A stretch of DNA of 64,000 nucleotides from Flavobacterium tyrosinilyticum (GTDB lineage Bacteria; Bacteroidota; Bacteroidia; Flavobacteriales; Flavobacteriaceae): positions 1,240,001-1,304,000 of the forward strand of contig NZ_JAMOKG010000003.1 in assembly GCF_023656565.1 (NCBI RefSeq), given 5' to 3'. A program made the translations under genes and the position numbers. Below, in pieces: positions 17,781 to 26,642 of this stretch (the first letter of the stretch is position 1; each line of letters begins with the position of its first letter). The notes under the pieces were generated by a model. That model saw only the letters and a program-made list of their open reading frames with translations, did no database searches and was not told the DNA's origin.

Positions 17781-18440
17781 TTATTTTTTTGCGTCTTTAT
17801 TTTCTTCAGACTTAGCTCCCATTCTGTTTACAGTATACATAGGTGCAAATTTAACTTTCAAACCAGCAATTTTACGATTATCTTCAGCTGTTAAACCTTC
17901 TTTTTCAACTGTATTTTTACGGCTGTCAAGAGCTTCATACATTAATTTAATTTCATCCCAGTCTTCTCTAGAATATTTATCTTTATTATTTTCTACAGTA
18001 TGAACAAACTGCTGATAAACGCTATGAATGTTTTGGGCATTAACCCAGTTAAAACTCATATCATCACCAATTTTTCCTGCACCAAACAAAGCATCTCTTA
18101 ACTGTTGTTTAGGACTAGGAGCTGGAGGGGCAAATTGGGCGGTCATTTCATTTTTAAATTCCTCGTACTTAATTTTGCTTGCATTTATTTTTTCTGTTGC
18201 GGCAGAATTGTCTTTAATATCAGCTAACGCTGCTTGCGCTTCCTGAGATCTTCTATCATATTCTGCTTCTACACTTTTCCAATTCTCTTTTAAGTCAGCA
18301 GCTGCAACATTTTTCACAGAGTCAACATAGATTACATAGTTGTCTACTGTTTTTTGAGCTCTTTCTTGTTTTTCATCTTTACACGATGTTAACCCTAATA
18401 CTAATAAAGCAATTCCTGTAGCTATTTTGATGTTTTTCAT
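17781..18440 (-). CDS. Putative surface-exposed lipoprotein
   Basis: A 219-residue lipoprotein: signal peptide MKNIKIATGIALLVLGLTSC with the lipid-modified cysteine at residue 20. The next residues, KDEKQE, match the K-(D/E)2 lipoprotein export signal described for surface lipoproteins of Flavobacteriia. The mature part is charged and strongly helical (AEYDRRSQEAQAALADIKD, KYEEFKNEMTAQF), suggesting a coiled coil. I know no function. A TAAATTTG -7 box lies at 18470-18477, and the 293 bp upstream are very AT-rich with no other gene. Confidence 0.75.
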   Translation of the reverse strand: MKNIKIATGIALLVLGLTSCKDEKQERAQKTVDNYVIYVDSVKNVAAADLKENWKSVEAEYDRRSQEAQAALADIKDNSAATEKINASKIKYEEFKNEMTAQFAPPAPSPKQQLRDALFGAGKIGDDMSFNWVNAQNIHSVYQQFVHTVENNKDKYSREDWDEIKLMYEALDSRKNTVEKEGLTAEDNRKIAGLKVKFAPMYTVNRMGAKSEENKDAKK

Positions 18441-18733
18441 AATCTTGATTATTTAATTAATTGATTAATCAAATTTACCAAACACTTTTCTTAATAAATT
18501 ACATTATTATCATGTTTTTAAAATTAAAAACATCTTAAAACTATAAAATATTTAAAATAATGATAATTTTACAATATAACTCTAAAAAGATATAACATTT
18601 TTCTTTTTTTTTCAAACATTTAATATAAAAGTGTATTTACGAAAGAGCATTTGTAACAAAAACCAATTCTCAACTACTTATCCTTTTTATTGAAAAGTGT
18701 TTTGTACTTTTAAATCCAAAATTGTAAAATAAA

Positions 18734-19426
18734 ATGGCTGAACCATTAATTAAAATAACCGACATCAAACGAAATTTTACTTTAGGAAATGAAATCGTTT
18801 ATGTTTTAAAAGGAATAGATCTAGAAATACAAAAAGGTGAATATGTTGCTTTAATGGGGCCTTCCGGATCAGGAAAATCTACATTAATGAATTTATTAGG
18901 CTGTTTAGATACTCCAACTTCGGGTCGTTATATTTTAAATGGAAAAGACGTAAGTAAAATGAAAGATGATGAACTGGCAGAAATCAGGAATAAAGAAATT
19001 GGTTTCGTGTTTCAGACTTTCAATCTTTTGCCAAGAACTACGGCTTTAGATAATGTTGCCTTACCCATGATTTATGCCGGTTACGGAAAATCTGAAAGAA
19101 TTGCTCGCGCCACAGAAGTTTTAAAACAGGTTAATCTTGCCGACAGAATGGATCACCAGCCGAATCAGCTTTCTGGAGGACAACGTCAGCGTGTTGCCGT
19201 TGCGAGAGCATTAGTCAACAAACCTTCTATCATTCTAGCCGATGAGCCAACTGGAAACTTAGACAGTAAAACCTCTGTAGAAATTATGAAGCTTTTTGGA
19301 GATATTCATGCACAAGGAAATACTGTAATACTAGTTACTCACGAAGAAGATATTGCGGCTTATGCTCACAGAATTATTCGTTTAAGAGATGGTCTAATTG
19401 AAAGCGACACGAGAAAAACTGTTTAA
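18734..19426 (+). CDS. ABC transporter ATP-binding protein (LolD/MacB type)
   Basis: A 230-residue ATPase subunit: Walker A GPSGSGKSTL, Q-loop QTFNLLPR, signature LSGGQRQRV, Walker B IILADEPTGNLDS and H-loop VTHEED. The NLDS...VEIMKLF segment and the length place it in the MacB/LolD/FtsE group that drives lipoprotein release or export of substrates from the inner membrane. No permease is adjacent, so its partner must be elsewhere and the exact role is open. Confidence 0.9.
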   Translation: MAEPLIKITDIKRNFTLGNEIVYVLKGIDLEIQKGEYVALMGPSGSGKSTLMNLLGCLDTPTSGRYILNGKDVSKMKDDELAEIRNKEIGFVFQTFNLLPRTTALDNVALPMIYAGYGKSERIARATEVLKQVNLADRMDHQPNQLSGGQRQRVAVARALVNKPSIILADEPTGNLDSKTSVEIMKLFGDIHAQGNTVILVTHEEDIAAYAHRIIRLRDGLIESDTRKTV

Positions 19427-19536
19427 TCGTTTATTTGGTTAATCGTTTAATCGGAAAAAGAAAAACTTATAATTTCAGTTCAATCCAGATAAATTCTAGG
19501 GATAGAATCTAGAAAAATAAGCTCAAAGAAGAGAAA

Positions 19537-19573
19537 ACTTAGCATCTCAGAATCTCAGAACCTTAGCATCTTT
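19537..19573. repeat. Intergenic repeat, CTTAG/CTCAG family
   Basis: CTTAGCATCTCAGAATCTCAG and CCTTAGCATCTTT form the same word pattern as the runs at 4660-4740 and 32569-32730. Only one arm is present here. It lies immediately before the cobalamin adenosyltransferase start. Confidence 0.65.
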
Positions 19574-19580
19574 AAAAAAA

Positions 19581-20150
19581 ATGAAAGTATATACCAAAAC
19601 AGGCGATAAAGGCACAACGGCTCTTTTTGGAGGAACGCGTGTACCAAAAGACCATATCAGAATTGACAGTTATGGAACTGTTGACGAATTGAATTCTTAT
19701 ATCGGATTGATTCGTGATCAAGAAATGGATTCGCATTACAAAACTATTTTAATAGAGATTCAAGATCGTCTTTTTACGGTTGGTGCCATTTTGGCAACTC
19801 CACAAGAAAAAGAAGTTTTGAAAAACGGAAAACTTCGCTTAGAAAATCTTGGCATAATTGACTCAGATATCGAATTACTGGAAAACGAAATAGATAAAAT
19901 GGATGAAAGCCTTCCGCCAATGACTCATTTTGTTTTACCAGGCGGCCATCCTACCGTGTCACATTGTCATATAGCGCGCTGTATTTGTCGTCGCGCAGAA
20001 CGTTTAGCAGTACATTTAAGTCATAATGAACACGTTCCTGAAATAGCAATCACGTACTTAAACCGACTTTCTGACTACCTTTTTGTCTTGGCACGAAAGT
20101 TGTCCTCAGACTTAAAAGCGGAGGAAGTGAAATGGATACCCAGAAAATGA
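19581..20150 (+). CDS. Cob(I)alamin adenosyltransferase, PduO type
   Basis: A 189-residue ATP:cob(I)alamin adenosyltransferase that makes adenosylcobalamin for B12-dependent mutases. Family motifs are MKVYTKTGDKGTTALFGGTR at the N-terminus (ATP binding), SYGTVDELNSYIG, VLPGGHPTVSHCHIARCICRRAERL and YLNRLSDYLFVLAR. The cytosolic trimer-forming five-helix bundle fits the length. It stands alone, but meaB 16 kb downstream uses the same cofactor pathway (methylmalonyl-CoA mutase). Confidence 0.95.
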   Translation: MKVYTKTGDKGTTALFGGTRVPKDHIRIDSYGTVDELNSYIGLIRDQEMDSHYKTILIEIQDRLFTVGAILATPQEKEVLKNGKLRLENLGIIDSDIELLENEIDKMDESLPPMTHFVLPGGHPTVSHCHIARCICRRAERLAVHLSHNEHVPEIAITYLNRLSDYLFVLARKLSSDLKAEEVKWIPRK

Positions 20151-20155
20151 ATTTT

Positions 20156-20320
20156 CTGAAAATTCCAAATTTTTGAAATCCCAGATTCCAAGAGAAAAAT
20201 TTAAATTCTTTTGAATTTATAAAAAACAAAAAAGCCTTCCAACATTGGGATTTGGAATTTAAATATTGGTTTTTAAACTTCTTTTTTGGAGTTTGGAATT
20301 TAAAAATTGGAATTTAATAA
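20156..20320. repeat. Intergenic inverted repeats, GGAATTT/AAATTCC family
   Basis: AAATTCCAAATT-like words, GATTCCAAG, then TTGGGATTTGGAATTTAAA and TTGGAATTTAAAAATTGG. The two sides are loosely reverse-complementary. Related runs occur at 52395-52489, 60671-60752 and 62957-63005, all sharing ATTGGAATTT or its complement. Confidence 0.7.
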
Positions 20321-20360
20321 TCGACGTTCTTAAATTTTATTAAAATAAATCAAAATTTAC

Positions 20361-20390
20361 TTGTCTTTTTCAGTAAAAAATTTATTTTTG
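20361..20390 (+). promoter_or_regulatory. Promoter of the DUF2795 gene
   Basis: A TTG -33 element at 20361-20363 is followed after 19 bp by TATTTTTG (20383-20390), an exact TAnnTTTG -7 box. The start codon is at 20412, giving a leader of roughly 15 bases. Confidence 0.75.
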
Positions 20391-20411
20391 CACAAACTAA
20401 ACAGATAACAG

Positions 20412-20633
20412 ATGTATTGGACATTAGAATTAGCATCTTATTTAAGTGATGCGCCATGGCCTGCTAACAAAGATGAACTTATAGACTACGCTATCAGAGC
20501 AGGTGCTCCATTAGAAGTAGTAGAAAACCTTCAATCAATCGAAGACGAAGGTGAGATATATGAATCAATGGAAGAAATTTGGCCTGATTATCCAACAGAC
20601 GAAGATTATCTTTGGAATGAGGATGAATATTAA
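20412..20633 (+). CDS. DUF2795 family protein, 73 aa
   Basis: A 73-residue acidic protein. Residues 1-45 (MYWTLELASYLSDAPWPANK, then the AIRAGAPLEVVENL segment) are the DUF2795 domain, and the tail is very acidic and rich in Trp/Tyr. The family is conserved in Bacteroidota directly upstream of secA, as here, but no function is established. It has its own promoter and terminator (20649-20681), so it is probably expressed as a short monocistronic RNA. Confidence 0.88.
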   Translation: MYWTLELASYLSDAPWPANKDELIDYAIRAGAPLEVVENLQSIEDEGEIYESMEEIWPDYPTDEDYLWNEDEY

Positions 20634-20648
20634 AAAATAAACCAAAGG

Positions 20649-20681
20649 AAAAAGTCTCTCATCATAGAGACTTTTTTTTTG
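20649..20681 (+). terminator. Terminator between the DUF2795 gene and secA
   Basis: Inverted repeat AAAAAGTCTCT / AGAGACTTTTT with loop CATCAT and a long T-run. Transcription of secA would need read-through or its own start in the following 39 bases. Confidence 0.85.
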
Positions 20682-20720
20682 GTTCAAATACATATATATA
20701 ATAAAGAAATACAATAAATC

Positions 20721-23700
20721 ATGAGTTTCATAAACAGTATTATTAAAGTCTTTGTCGGCGATAAGTCGCAGAAAGATGTCAAAGCTTTACAACCTTACTT
20801 AAACAAAATTAAAACATTCGAAGCTCCTTTAATGAGTCTATCAAACGACGAGTTGAGAGGAAGAACCGTTTATTTTAAAGACAGAATAAAAGAAGCTAGA
20901 GCCGATAAAGATGCTAAAATTGCTTCGCTTAAAGCAGAAGTAGAAAACATCGAAGACATCGATAAAAGAGAAGATATTTATGATGCAATAGATGCTCTTG
21001 AAAAAGAAGCTTATGAAATCTCTGAAAAAACTTTATTGGAAATTCTTCCAGAAGCGTTTTCTGTAGTAAAAGAAACGGCTCGTCGTTTTAAAGAGAACTC
21101 TCATATTGAAGTTACTGCAACTCCAAAAGACCGCGAATTCTCAGCAACAAAATCATACATTACTATTGATGGCGAAAAAGCGATCTGGGCAAACAAATGG
21201 AATGCTGCTGGGAAAGACATCACTTGGGACATGATTCACTACGATGTTCAGTTAATTGGTGGTATGGTATTACACGAAGGTAAAGTTGCTGAAATGCAAA
21301 CGGGAGAAGGTAAAACTTTGGTTGCTACTCTTCCACTTTATTTAAATGCTTTGACTGGAAATGGAGTTCACTTAGTAACAGTGAATGACTACTTGGCAAA
21401 ACGTGATAGTACTTGGAAAGCTCCTTTATTCGAATTCCATGGTTTATCTGTTGATTGTATCGATAATCACCAGCCGAGTACAGAGCAAAGAAAAAAAGCT
21501 TACGATGCTGATATAACTTACGGAACTAACAATGAGTTCGGTTTTGATTACTTAAGAGATAATATGGCGCACTCTCCAAGCGATTTAGTGCAGAGAAAAC
21601 ACAATTTTGCAATTGTCGACGAGGTTGACTCTGTATTAATTGATGACGCTAGAACACCTCTTATTATTTCTGGACCAGTTCCTCAAGGAGATCGTCACGA
21701 ATTCAACGAATTGAAACCAAAAATCGAAAACTTAGTTGCACAACAACGTCAGTTAGCGAATGGTTTCTTAGCTGAAGCTAAAAAATTAATTAAAGAAGGT
21801 AATACTAAAGATGGAGGTTTCCAATTATTAAGAGCTTACAGAAGTTTACCTAAAAATAAAGCATTAATTAAATTTTTAAGTGAAGAAGGAATTAAACAAT
21901 TGCTTCAAAAAACTGAAAATCAATACATGCAAGACAACAATCGCGAAATGCATAAAGTAGACGAAGCTTTGTATTTTGTGATTGAAGAGAAAAACAATCA
22001 AGTAGAATTAACAGACAATGGTATTAAATACCTTTCTGGAGATACTGATGCAGATTTCTTCGTTTTACCAGACATCGGAACAGAAATCGCTGCAATTGAA
22101 AAACAAAAATTAGACAAAGACGCTGAAGCTGAAGCTAAAGAAAGATTATTCCAAGATTTTGGAGTAAAAAGCGAGCGTATTCATACTCTTACTCAACTTT
22201 TAAAAGCGTATGCTTTATTCGAAAAAGATGTAGAGTATGTTATCATGGACAACAAAATTATGATTGTCGATGAGCAAACAGGTCGTATCATGGACGGACG
22301 TCGTTACTCAGACGGTCTTCACCAAGCGATCGAAGCAAAAGAAAACGTAAAAATCGAAGCTGCAACTCAAACTTTTGCAACTGTTACATTACAGAATTAC
22401 TTCAGAATGTACAACAAACTGGCTGGTATGACCGGTACAGCTGTTACAGAAGCAGGAGAGTTATGGCAGATTTATAAATTAGACGTTGTTGAAATTCCAA
22501 CTAACCGTGGAATTGCAAGAATTGATAAAGAAGATTATATCTACAAAACAACACGTGAGAAATTCAACGCTGTAATTGAAGATGTTACTGAACTATCTCA
22601 AGCTGGAAGACCAGTTTTGATTGGAACAACTTCTGTAGAGATTTCAGAATTATTAAGCCGTATGCTTAAAATGAGAGGAATCACACACAACGTATTGAAC
22701 GCTAAAATGCACAAGCAAGAGGCACAAATCGTTGAAGAAGCGGGTAAAGCTGGAGTTGTAACTATTGCAACAAACATGGCTGGTCGTGGTACCGATATTA
22801 AATTATCTCCAGAAGTAAAAGCTGCAGGAGGTTTAGCAATCGTGGGTACAGAGCGTCATGATTCTCGTCGTGTAGACAGACAGTTACGTGGTCGTTCTGG
22901 TCGTCAAGGAGATCCAGGAAGCTCTCAATTCTATGTTTCTCTTGAAGATAACTTAATGCGTTTATTTGGTTCTGAAAGAGTTGCGAAAGTAATGGACAGA
23001 ATGGGATTAAAAGAAGGTGAAGTTATTCAGCATTCTATGATGACTAAATCTATCGAACGTGCTCAGAAAAAAGTAGAAGAAAACAACTTTGGTGTTCGTA
23101 AACGTTTATTAGAGTATGATGACGTAATGAACTCTCAACGTGAAGTAGTTTACAAACGTCGTCGTCACGCATTGTTCGGAGAGCGTTTGAAACTGGATAT
23201 CGCGAATATGCTTTATGATACTTGCGAATTAATCGTAAGCAACAGTAAAGTAACAAATGATTTTAAAGGATTTGAGTTTGATTTAATTCGTTATTTCGGA
23301 ATCACTTCTCCAATTTCTGAAGCAGATTTCTTAAAATTATCTGATATTGAAGTTACTGGAAAAGTCTACAAAGAAGCTTTGGCTTTCTATACTGAAAAAA
23401 CAGAAAGAAGCGCAAGAGAAGCTTTCCCAATTATCAAAGGAGTATACGAAGAGCCAAACAATCATTTTGAAAGAATTGTAGTTCCATTTACAGACGGAAT
23501 CAAAACTTTGAATGTGGTAACTGACTTGAAAAAAGCTTATGATAGCCAAGGTGCTCAATTAATTGCTGATTTCGAAAAGAACATTACACTTTCTATTGTT
23601 GATGAAGCTTGGAAAAAACACTTACGTAAAATGGACGAATTGAAACAATCTGTTCAATTGGCTGTTCACGAACAAAAAGATCCATTGCTTATTTACAAAT

Positions 23701-24065
23701 TAGAAGCTTTCAACTTGTTTAGAGGAATGTTGGACAACGTTAATAAAGAAGTTATTTCATTCTTATTCAAAGGTGATTTACCAGCTCAAAACACTCCTGA
23801 AATTCATGAAGCAAGAGAAGTAGCTCGTCCTAAAGAAAATTTACAATTAAGTAAAGACGAAATTCCAAATAGCGAAAGCATCAACCGTGAAGCTGGAGAA
23901 ACTCAACAACGTCAAGTTACCGAAACTATCGTTAGAGATATGCCAAAAATCAACAGAAATGATACGGTTGTAGTTCAAGAAGTTGCTACTGGTAAAACAG
24001 AAACTATGAAGTACAAAAAAGCTGAAGCTTTAATCGCAGCTGGAACTTGGGTTTTAATTAACTAA
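20721..24065 (+). CDS. secA: Protein translocase ATPase SecA
   Basis: The motor ATPase of the Sec pathway, pushing unfolded preproteins through SecYEG. At 1114 residues it is longer than E. coli SecA (901) because of insertions, the clearest at about residues 330-460 (LIKEGNTKDGGFQLL to LPDIGTEIAAIEKQKLDKDA), typical of Bacteroidota. Motifs: Walker A MQTGEGKTL, DEVDSVLIDDARTPL (DEAD-like), GMTGTA, and TNMAGRGTDI. The C-terminus lacks the CxCx8CH zinc site and ends in a poorly conserved segment (TGKTETMKYKKAEALIAAG). It stands alone. Confidence 0.97.
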   Translation: MSFINSIIKVFVGDKSQKDVKALQPYLNKIKTFEAPLMSLSNDELRGRTVYFKDRIKEARADKDAKIASLKAEVENIEDIDKREDIYDAIDALEKEAYEISEKTLLEILPEAFSVVKETARRFKENSHIEVTATPKDREFSATKSYITIDGEKAIWANKWNAAGKDITWDMIHYDVQLIGGMVLHEGKVAEMQTGEGKTLVATLPLYLNALTGNGVHLVTVNDYLAKRDSTWKAPLFEFHGLSVDCIDNHQPSTEQRKKAYDADITYGTNNEFGFDYLRDNMAHSPSDLVQRKHNFAIVDEVDSVLIDDARTPLIISGPVPQGDRHEFNELKPKIENLVAQQRQLANGFLAEAKKLIKEGNTKDGGFQLLRAYRSLPKNKALIKFLSEEGIKQLLQKTENQYMQDNNREMHKVDEALYFVIEEKNNQVELTDNGIKYLSGDTDADFFVLPDIGTEIAAIEKQKLDKDAEAEAKERLFQDFGVKSERIHTLTQLLKAYALFEKDVEYVIMDNKIMIVDEQTGRIMDGRRYSDGLHQAIEAKENVKIEAATQTFATVTLQNYFRMYNKLAGMTGTAVTEAGELWQIYKLDVVEIPTNRGIARIDKEDYIYKTTREKFNAVIEDVTELSQAGRPVLIGTTSVEISELLSRMLKMRGITHNVLNAKMHKQEAQIVEEAGKAGVVTIATNMAGRGTDIKLSPEVKAAGGLAIVGTERHDSRRVDRQLRGRSGRQGDPGSSQFYVSLEDNLMRLFGSERVAKVMDRMGLKEGEVIQHSMMTKSIERAQKKVEENNFGVRKRLLEYDDVMNSQREVVYKRRRHALFGERLKLDIANMLYDTCELIVSNSKVTNDFKGFEFDLIRYFGITSPISEADFLKLSDIEVTGKVYKEALAFYTEKTERSAREAFPIIKGVYEEPNNHFERIVVPFTDGIKTLNVVTDLKKAYDSQGAQLIADFEKNITLSIVDEAWKKHLRKMDELKQSVQLAVHEQKDPLLIYKLEAFNLFRGMLDNVNKEVISFLFKGDLPAQNTPEIHEAREVARPKENLQLSKDEIPNSESINREAGETQQRQVTETIVRDMPKINRNDTVVVQEVATGKTETMKYKKAEALIAAGTWVLIN

Positions 24066-24079
24066 TAAATTTTTAAGTA

Positions 24080-24254
24080 TTCAGTCGCAGTATTCAGTCA
24101 CAGTTTACCAACTGATATTTTAAATCCATAAAAAAGACCGATAGTTTAAACTATCGGTCTTTTATTTTTTAGAAAATTATCTTTATTTCCAATTCACTCC
24201 CTCGTCCTAAAACTGAGACTGAACACTGAGACTGATCACTAAATACTGAACACT
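24080..24254. repeat. Intergenic repeat, CAGTCGCAG/CTGAGACTGA family
   Basis: TTCAGTCGCAGTATTCAGTCACAG lies on one side of the secA terminator, and ACTGAGACTGAACACTGAGACTG on the other, ending against the stop codon of the TrmH-type gene. The arms are approximate reverse complements around the terminator. Related copies lie at 56891-56960 and 57222-57265. Confidence 0.7.
24132..24163. terminator. Bidirectional terminator after secA
   Basis: A perfect 32-base palindrome centred on GTTTAAAC with arms AAAAGACCGATAGTTT, flanked by A-runs and T-runs. It serves the convergent secA and TrmH-type genes. Confidence 0.9.
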
Positions 24255-24918
24255 AATCCCTCGGGTTATCCTGATAATAACGTTCTTCAATTCGTTTTAT
24301 ATCTTTTATAGAATTTTTAGCCCAAAGTAAACGTTTCACTAAAATTTCTTCCTCTGTCAATTTCCAATTAATATCAGATCTGCGAAGTCTATTGGTTAAA
24401 CTTTGAATGATAATGGCAGCCGACACAGAAATATTCAAACTTTCTGTAAAACCAACCATTGGTATTTTTAAGAAACCATCGGCATTGTCCATAATTTCTT
24501 GTGACAATCCTTCTTTTTCTGTTCCAAAGAATAAAGCACTTGGTTTTGTAATATCGAAATCTTCCAACATGCAATCTTTCTCATGTGGAGTAGTCGCAAT
24601 AATTTGATATCCTTTACTTTTTAAATCAGAAAGGCATCCTGAAACCGAATCAAATCGATTGATGTCAACCCATTTTTGCGCACCCAAAGCAATTTCTTTG
24701 TCAATTCTTTTTCCAAAACGCTGTTCAATTACATTCAATTCCTGAATTCCAAAAACTTCACAGCTTCGCATTACTGCGCTTGTATTATGCATTTGATAAA
24801 CATCTTCTACTGCAACTGTAAAATGCTTTGTTCTATTTTCTAGTACTTTTAAAAAATTTGCTTTTCTATTTTCTGTCAATATATTTTCTAAGAATGCGAG
24901 GTAATCTAAATCAATCAT
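24253..24918 (-). CDS. TrmH-family tRNA/rRNA 2'-O-methyltransferase
   Basis: A 221-residue SPOUT methyltransferase. The trefoil-knot motifs are clear: NTSAVMRSCEVFGIQELNVI (motif 1), FFGTEKEGLS (motif 2) and IPMVGFTESLNISVSAAIII (motif 3). The short helical extensions on both ends resemble TrmH, which methylates G18 of tRNA, and I favour that role, but the rRNA-directed relatives cannot be excluded. Its stop codon abuts an intergenic repeat. Confidence 0.9.
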   Translation of the reverse strand: MIDLDYLAFLENILTENRKANFLKVLENRTKHFTVAVEDVYQMHNTSAVMRSCEVFGIQELNVIEQRFGKRIDKEIALGAQKWVDINRFDSVSGCLSDLKSKGYQIIATTPHEKDCMLEDFDITKPSALFFGTEKEGLSQEIMDNADGFLKIPMVGFTESLNISVSAAIIIQSLTNRLRRSDINWKLTEEEILVKRLLWAKNSIKDIKRIEERYYQDNPRD

Positions 24919-24978
24919 TTTATTTATGTTTGGCGCAAAAATAATAAATAAAAGAGAAAGAAGATCTAAACAGATTTT

Positions 24979-25947
24979 TCAGCCTGTCAAATCTGCAATA
25001 AAATTGGCATTAAGTTTTTCGTGCAAAGCATGGAGCTGAGCCAAATTCACAGACAAAATATCATCTTTATACGAATCTCCCGTAAAAACTGCTTGTTCAT
25101 TTTTAGAATGTTTTTTAAGACGTTCCAGCATGACATTTAATTCACTTTCAGAAAAATCAGTATTAATAAAAGCTAAAAATCGCTCTATTACATTCTTCAT
25201 TCCATCATTGTAATTAAGCATTATTATATTTTGGTCTCTTTCGTAAAAATCTAGAAAACTTTGAAAATATTTTTCTAAAACCAAAACTTGATATTGCTGA
25301 AAACTTACTTCTTCAATTTCTTTAGAAGTGATTCCGAAAACACTTGAAGGAATTAAATTTGGAACCATATGCATGCCTGCCATTTTTTGGTGCGATCTCA
25401 AAACTTCTGCTGGATTTCGGTACAATAATGCAAACGGAATTTCAGGAAAAACAGATCTTAAATAAGAAGCTTTAAAAATACTCCAAGCATCTAGTTTTAT
25501 AATCAAATGTTTTTGCTCAGAAAATCTTTTTTGCCCCAAAAATTTCAAAACCGATTTCAGCAAAGTGGTTTTGATCGCGGAATCAAAAGCATTACTTCTT
25601 AAAATCTGATCAATAATAGGAGCTTCAGAAACCATTATATTTTCAGATGAAGTGGCAAGAGACTGACTCAACATCGTAGATCCGCATCTTGACACATGAA
25701 AAACCAATCCTTTTAATTCTACAAAATCGAGTTCTTTAGACCAGTCAATAACATTCTCTGCCGTACTTATTAATTTAAATGATTTTGAATTGTAGTCATG
25801 GCTTTGGCATTTTACAATGGTTTCTTCAAAAAAAGGTTCTGCAAATGGTATATCAGAAAAATAAATCCATTCGAAATAAACTTCATTATCTTTTTCTACC
25901 AATTTAATTGGAATCCAATTTGAAATAAAATCTTTTACATTTTCCAT
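24979..25947 (-). CDS. Sulfotransferase family protein
   Basis: A 322-residue cytosolic protein. The PAPS 5'-phosphosulfate loop is FHVSRCGSTMLSQSL (residues 83-97), and the 3'-phosphate site is probably RNPAEVLRSHQKM at about 180. About 80 residues without a recognised domain precede the fold. It is the last gene of a three-gene unit, 4 bp after the oxygenase gene, which in turn follows an APS kinase that can make its PAPS donor. The acceptor molecule is unknown: a peptide side chain, lipid or sugar are all possible. Confidence 0.85.
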   Translation of the reverse strand: MENVKDFISNWIPIKLVEKDNEVYFEWIYFSDIPFAEPFFEETIVKCQSHDYNSKSFKLISTAENVIDWSKELDFVELKGLVFHVSRCGSTMLSQSLATSSENIMVSEAPIIDQILRSNAFDSAIKTTLLKSVLKFLGQKRFSEQKHLIIKLDAWSIFKASYLRSVFPEIPFALLYRNPAEVLRSHQKMAGMHMVPNLIPSSVFGITSKEIEEVSFQQYQVLVLEKYFQSFLDFYERDQNIIMLNYNDGMKNVIERFLAFINTDFSESELNVMLERLKKHSKNEQAVFTGDSYKDDILSVNLAQLHALHEKLNANFIADLTG

Positions 25948-25951
25948 TTTA

Positions 25952-26638
25952 TTATTTCATTTGTGATTGAAGGTCGGCAATAATCTTGGCATTTGTCTCC
26001 GATTGATTTCTAGAAAGCTCAGCAATAACTTGTCTTTTCACTTCCTCTGAACATTCATATTTCGGCACATAATTCAAATCAAAACCCATTTTAGAAAATA
26101 ATTTATCAGACCATTCATTTCTAATGCAATCCAAAGTTAAATGAATTCTAGGTTCTGGGCTTTTGTTCAGCACGCTATGTGGCAACTGAAAATTGGCATA
26201 CCAGCATTCTCCCATTTTCATTGGAATCTGCTGATGATTGACATAAAAATAAACTTCCGAGTTTGTAATAATTGGAATATGAATTCTAAAAAATCCATCT
26301 TCATATGAAGTATCATTATCAACATGTTCTTTAATTTCGCTATTAGGTCCAAGTCTTAATAATCTCACTGCTTCTTTTTCGCATTCAAACCAATCCATTA
26401 TTTCTCTAAAATAAGAGCAACTGTCAAGCAAAGGCGTATTTTTATACTCTTTGTCTGGAAAAGAAAAAATATCATTCTCCAAACCCGATTGCGATCGTAA
26501 AGAAACACTTGTCCAATTTCCTTCATACCGATTGGTATTAAAATGGGGTGTCCATAAATTGGTTTCGCAAATCAATAAATCATTTTGCAGTTTTTCTATC
26601 GAGAAAGAAATCGGAAGCTGACAAGAAGAAGGATTCAT
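25952..26638 (-). CDS. Aspartyl/asparaginyl beta-hydroxylase-like oxygenase
   Basis: A 228-residue 2-oxoglutarate/Fe(II)-dependent oxygenase of the Asp/Asn hydroxylase fold. The metal ligands appear to be H105 and D107 (EHVDND) and H154 (LPHSVLNKS). R164 of PEPRIHLTLD is the probable 2-oxoglutarate anchor. A C-terminal helical stretch (170-228) is extra. It starts 4 bp after the APS kinase stop and ends 4 bp before the sulfotransferase start, so the three are very probably translated together. The substrate is not known. Confidence 0.85.
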   Translation of the reverse strand: MNPSSCQLPISFSIEKLQNDLLICETNLWTPHFNTNRYEGNWTSVSLRSQSGLENDIFSFPDKEYKNTPLLDSCSYFREIMDWFECEKEAVRLLRLGPNSEIKEHVDNDTSYEDGFFRIHIPIITNSEVYFYVNHQQIPMKMGECWYANFQLPHSVLNKSPEPRIHLTLDCIRNEWSDKLFSKMGFDLNYVPKYECSEEVKRQVIAELSRNQSETNAKIIADLQSQMK

Positions 26639-26642
26639 AACC

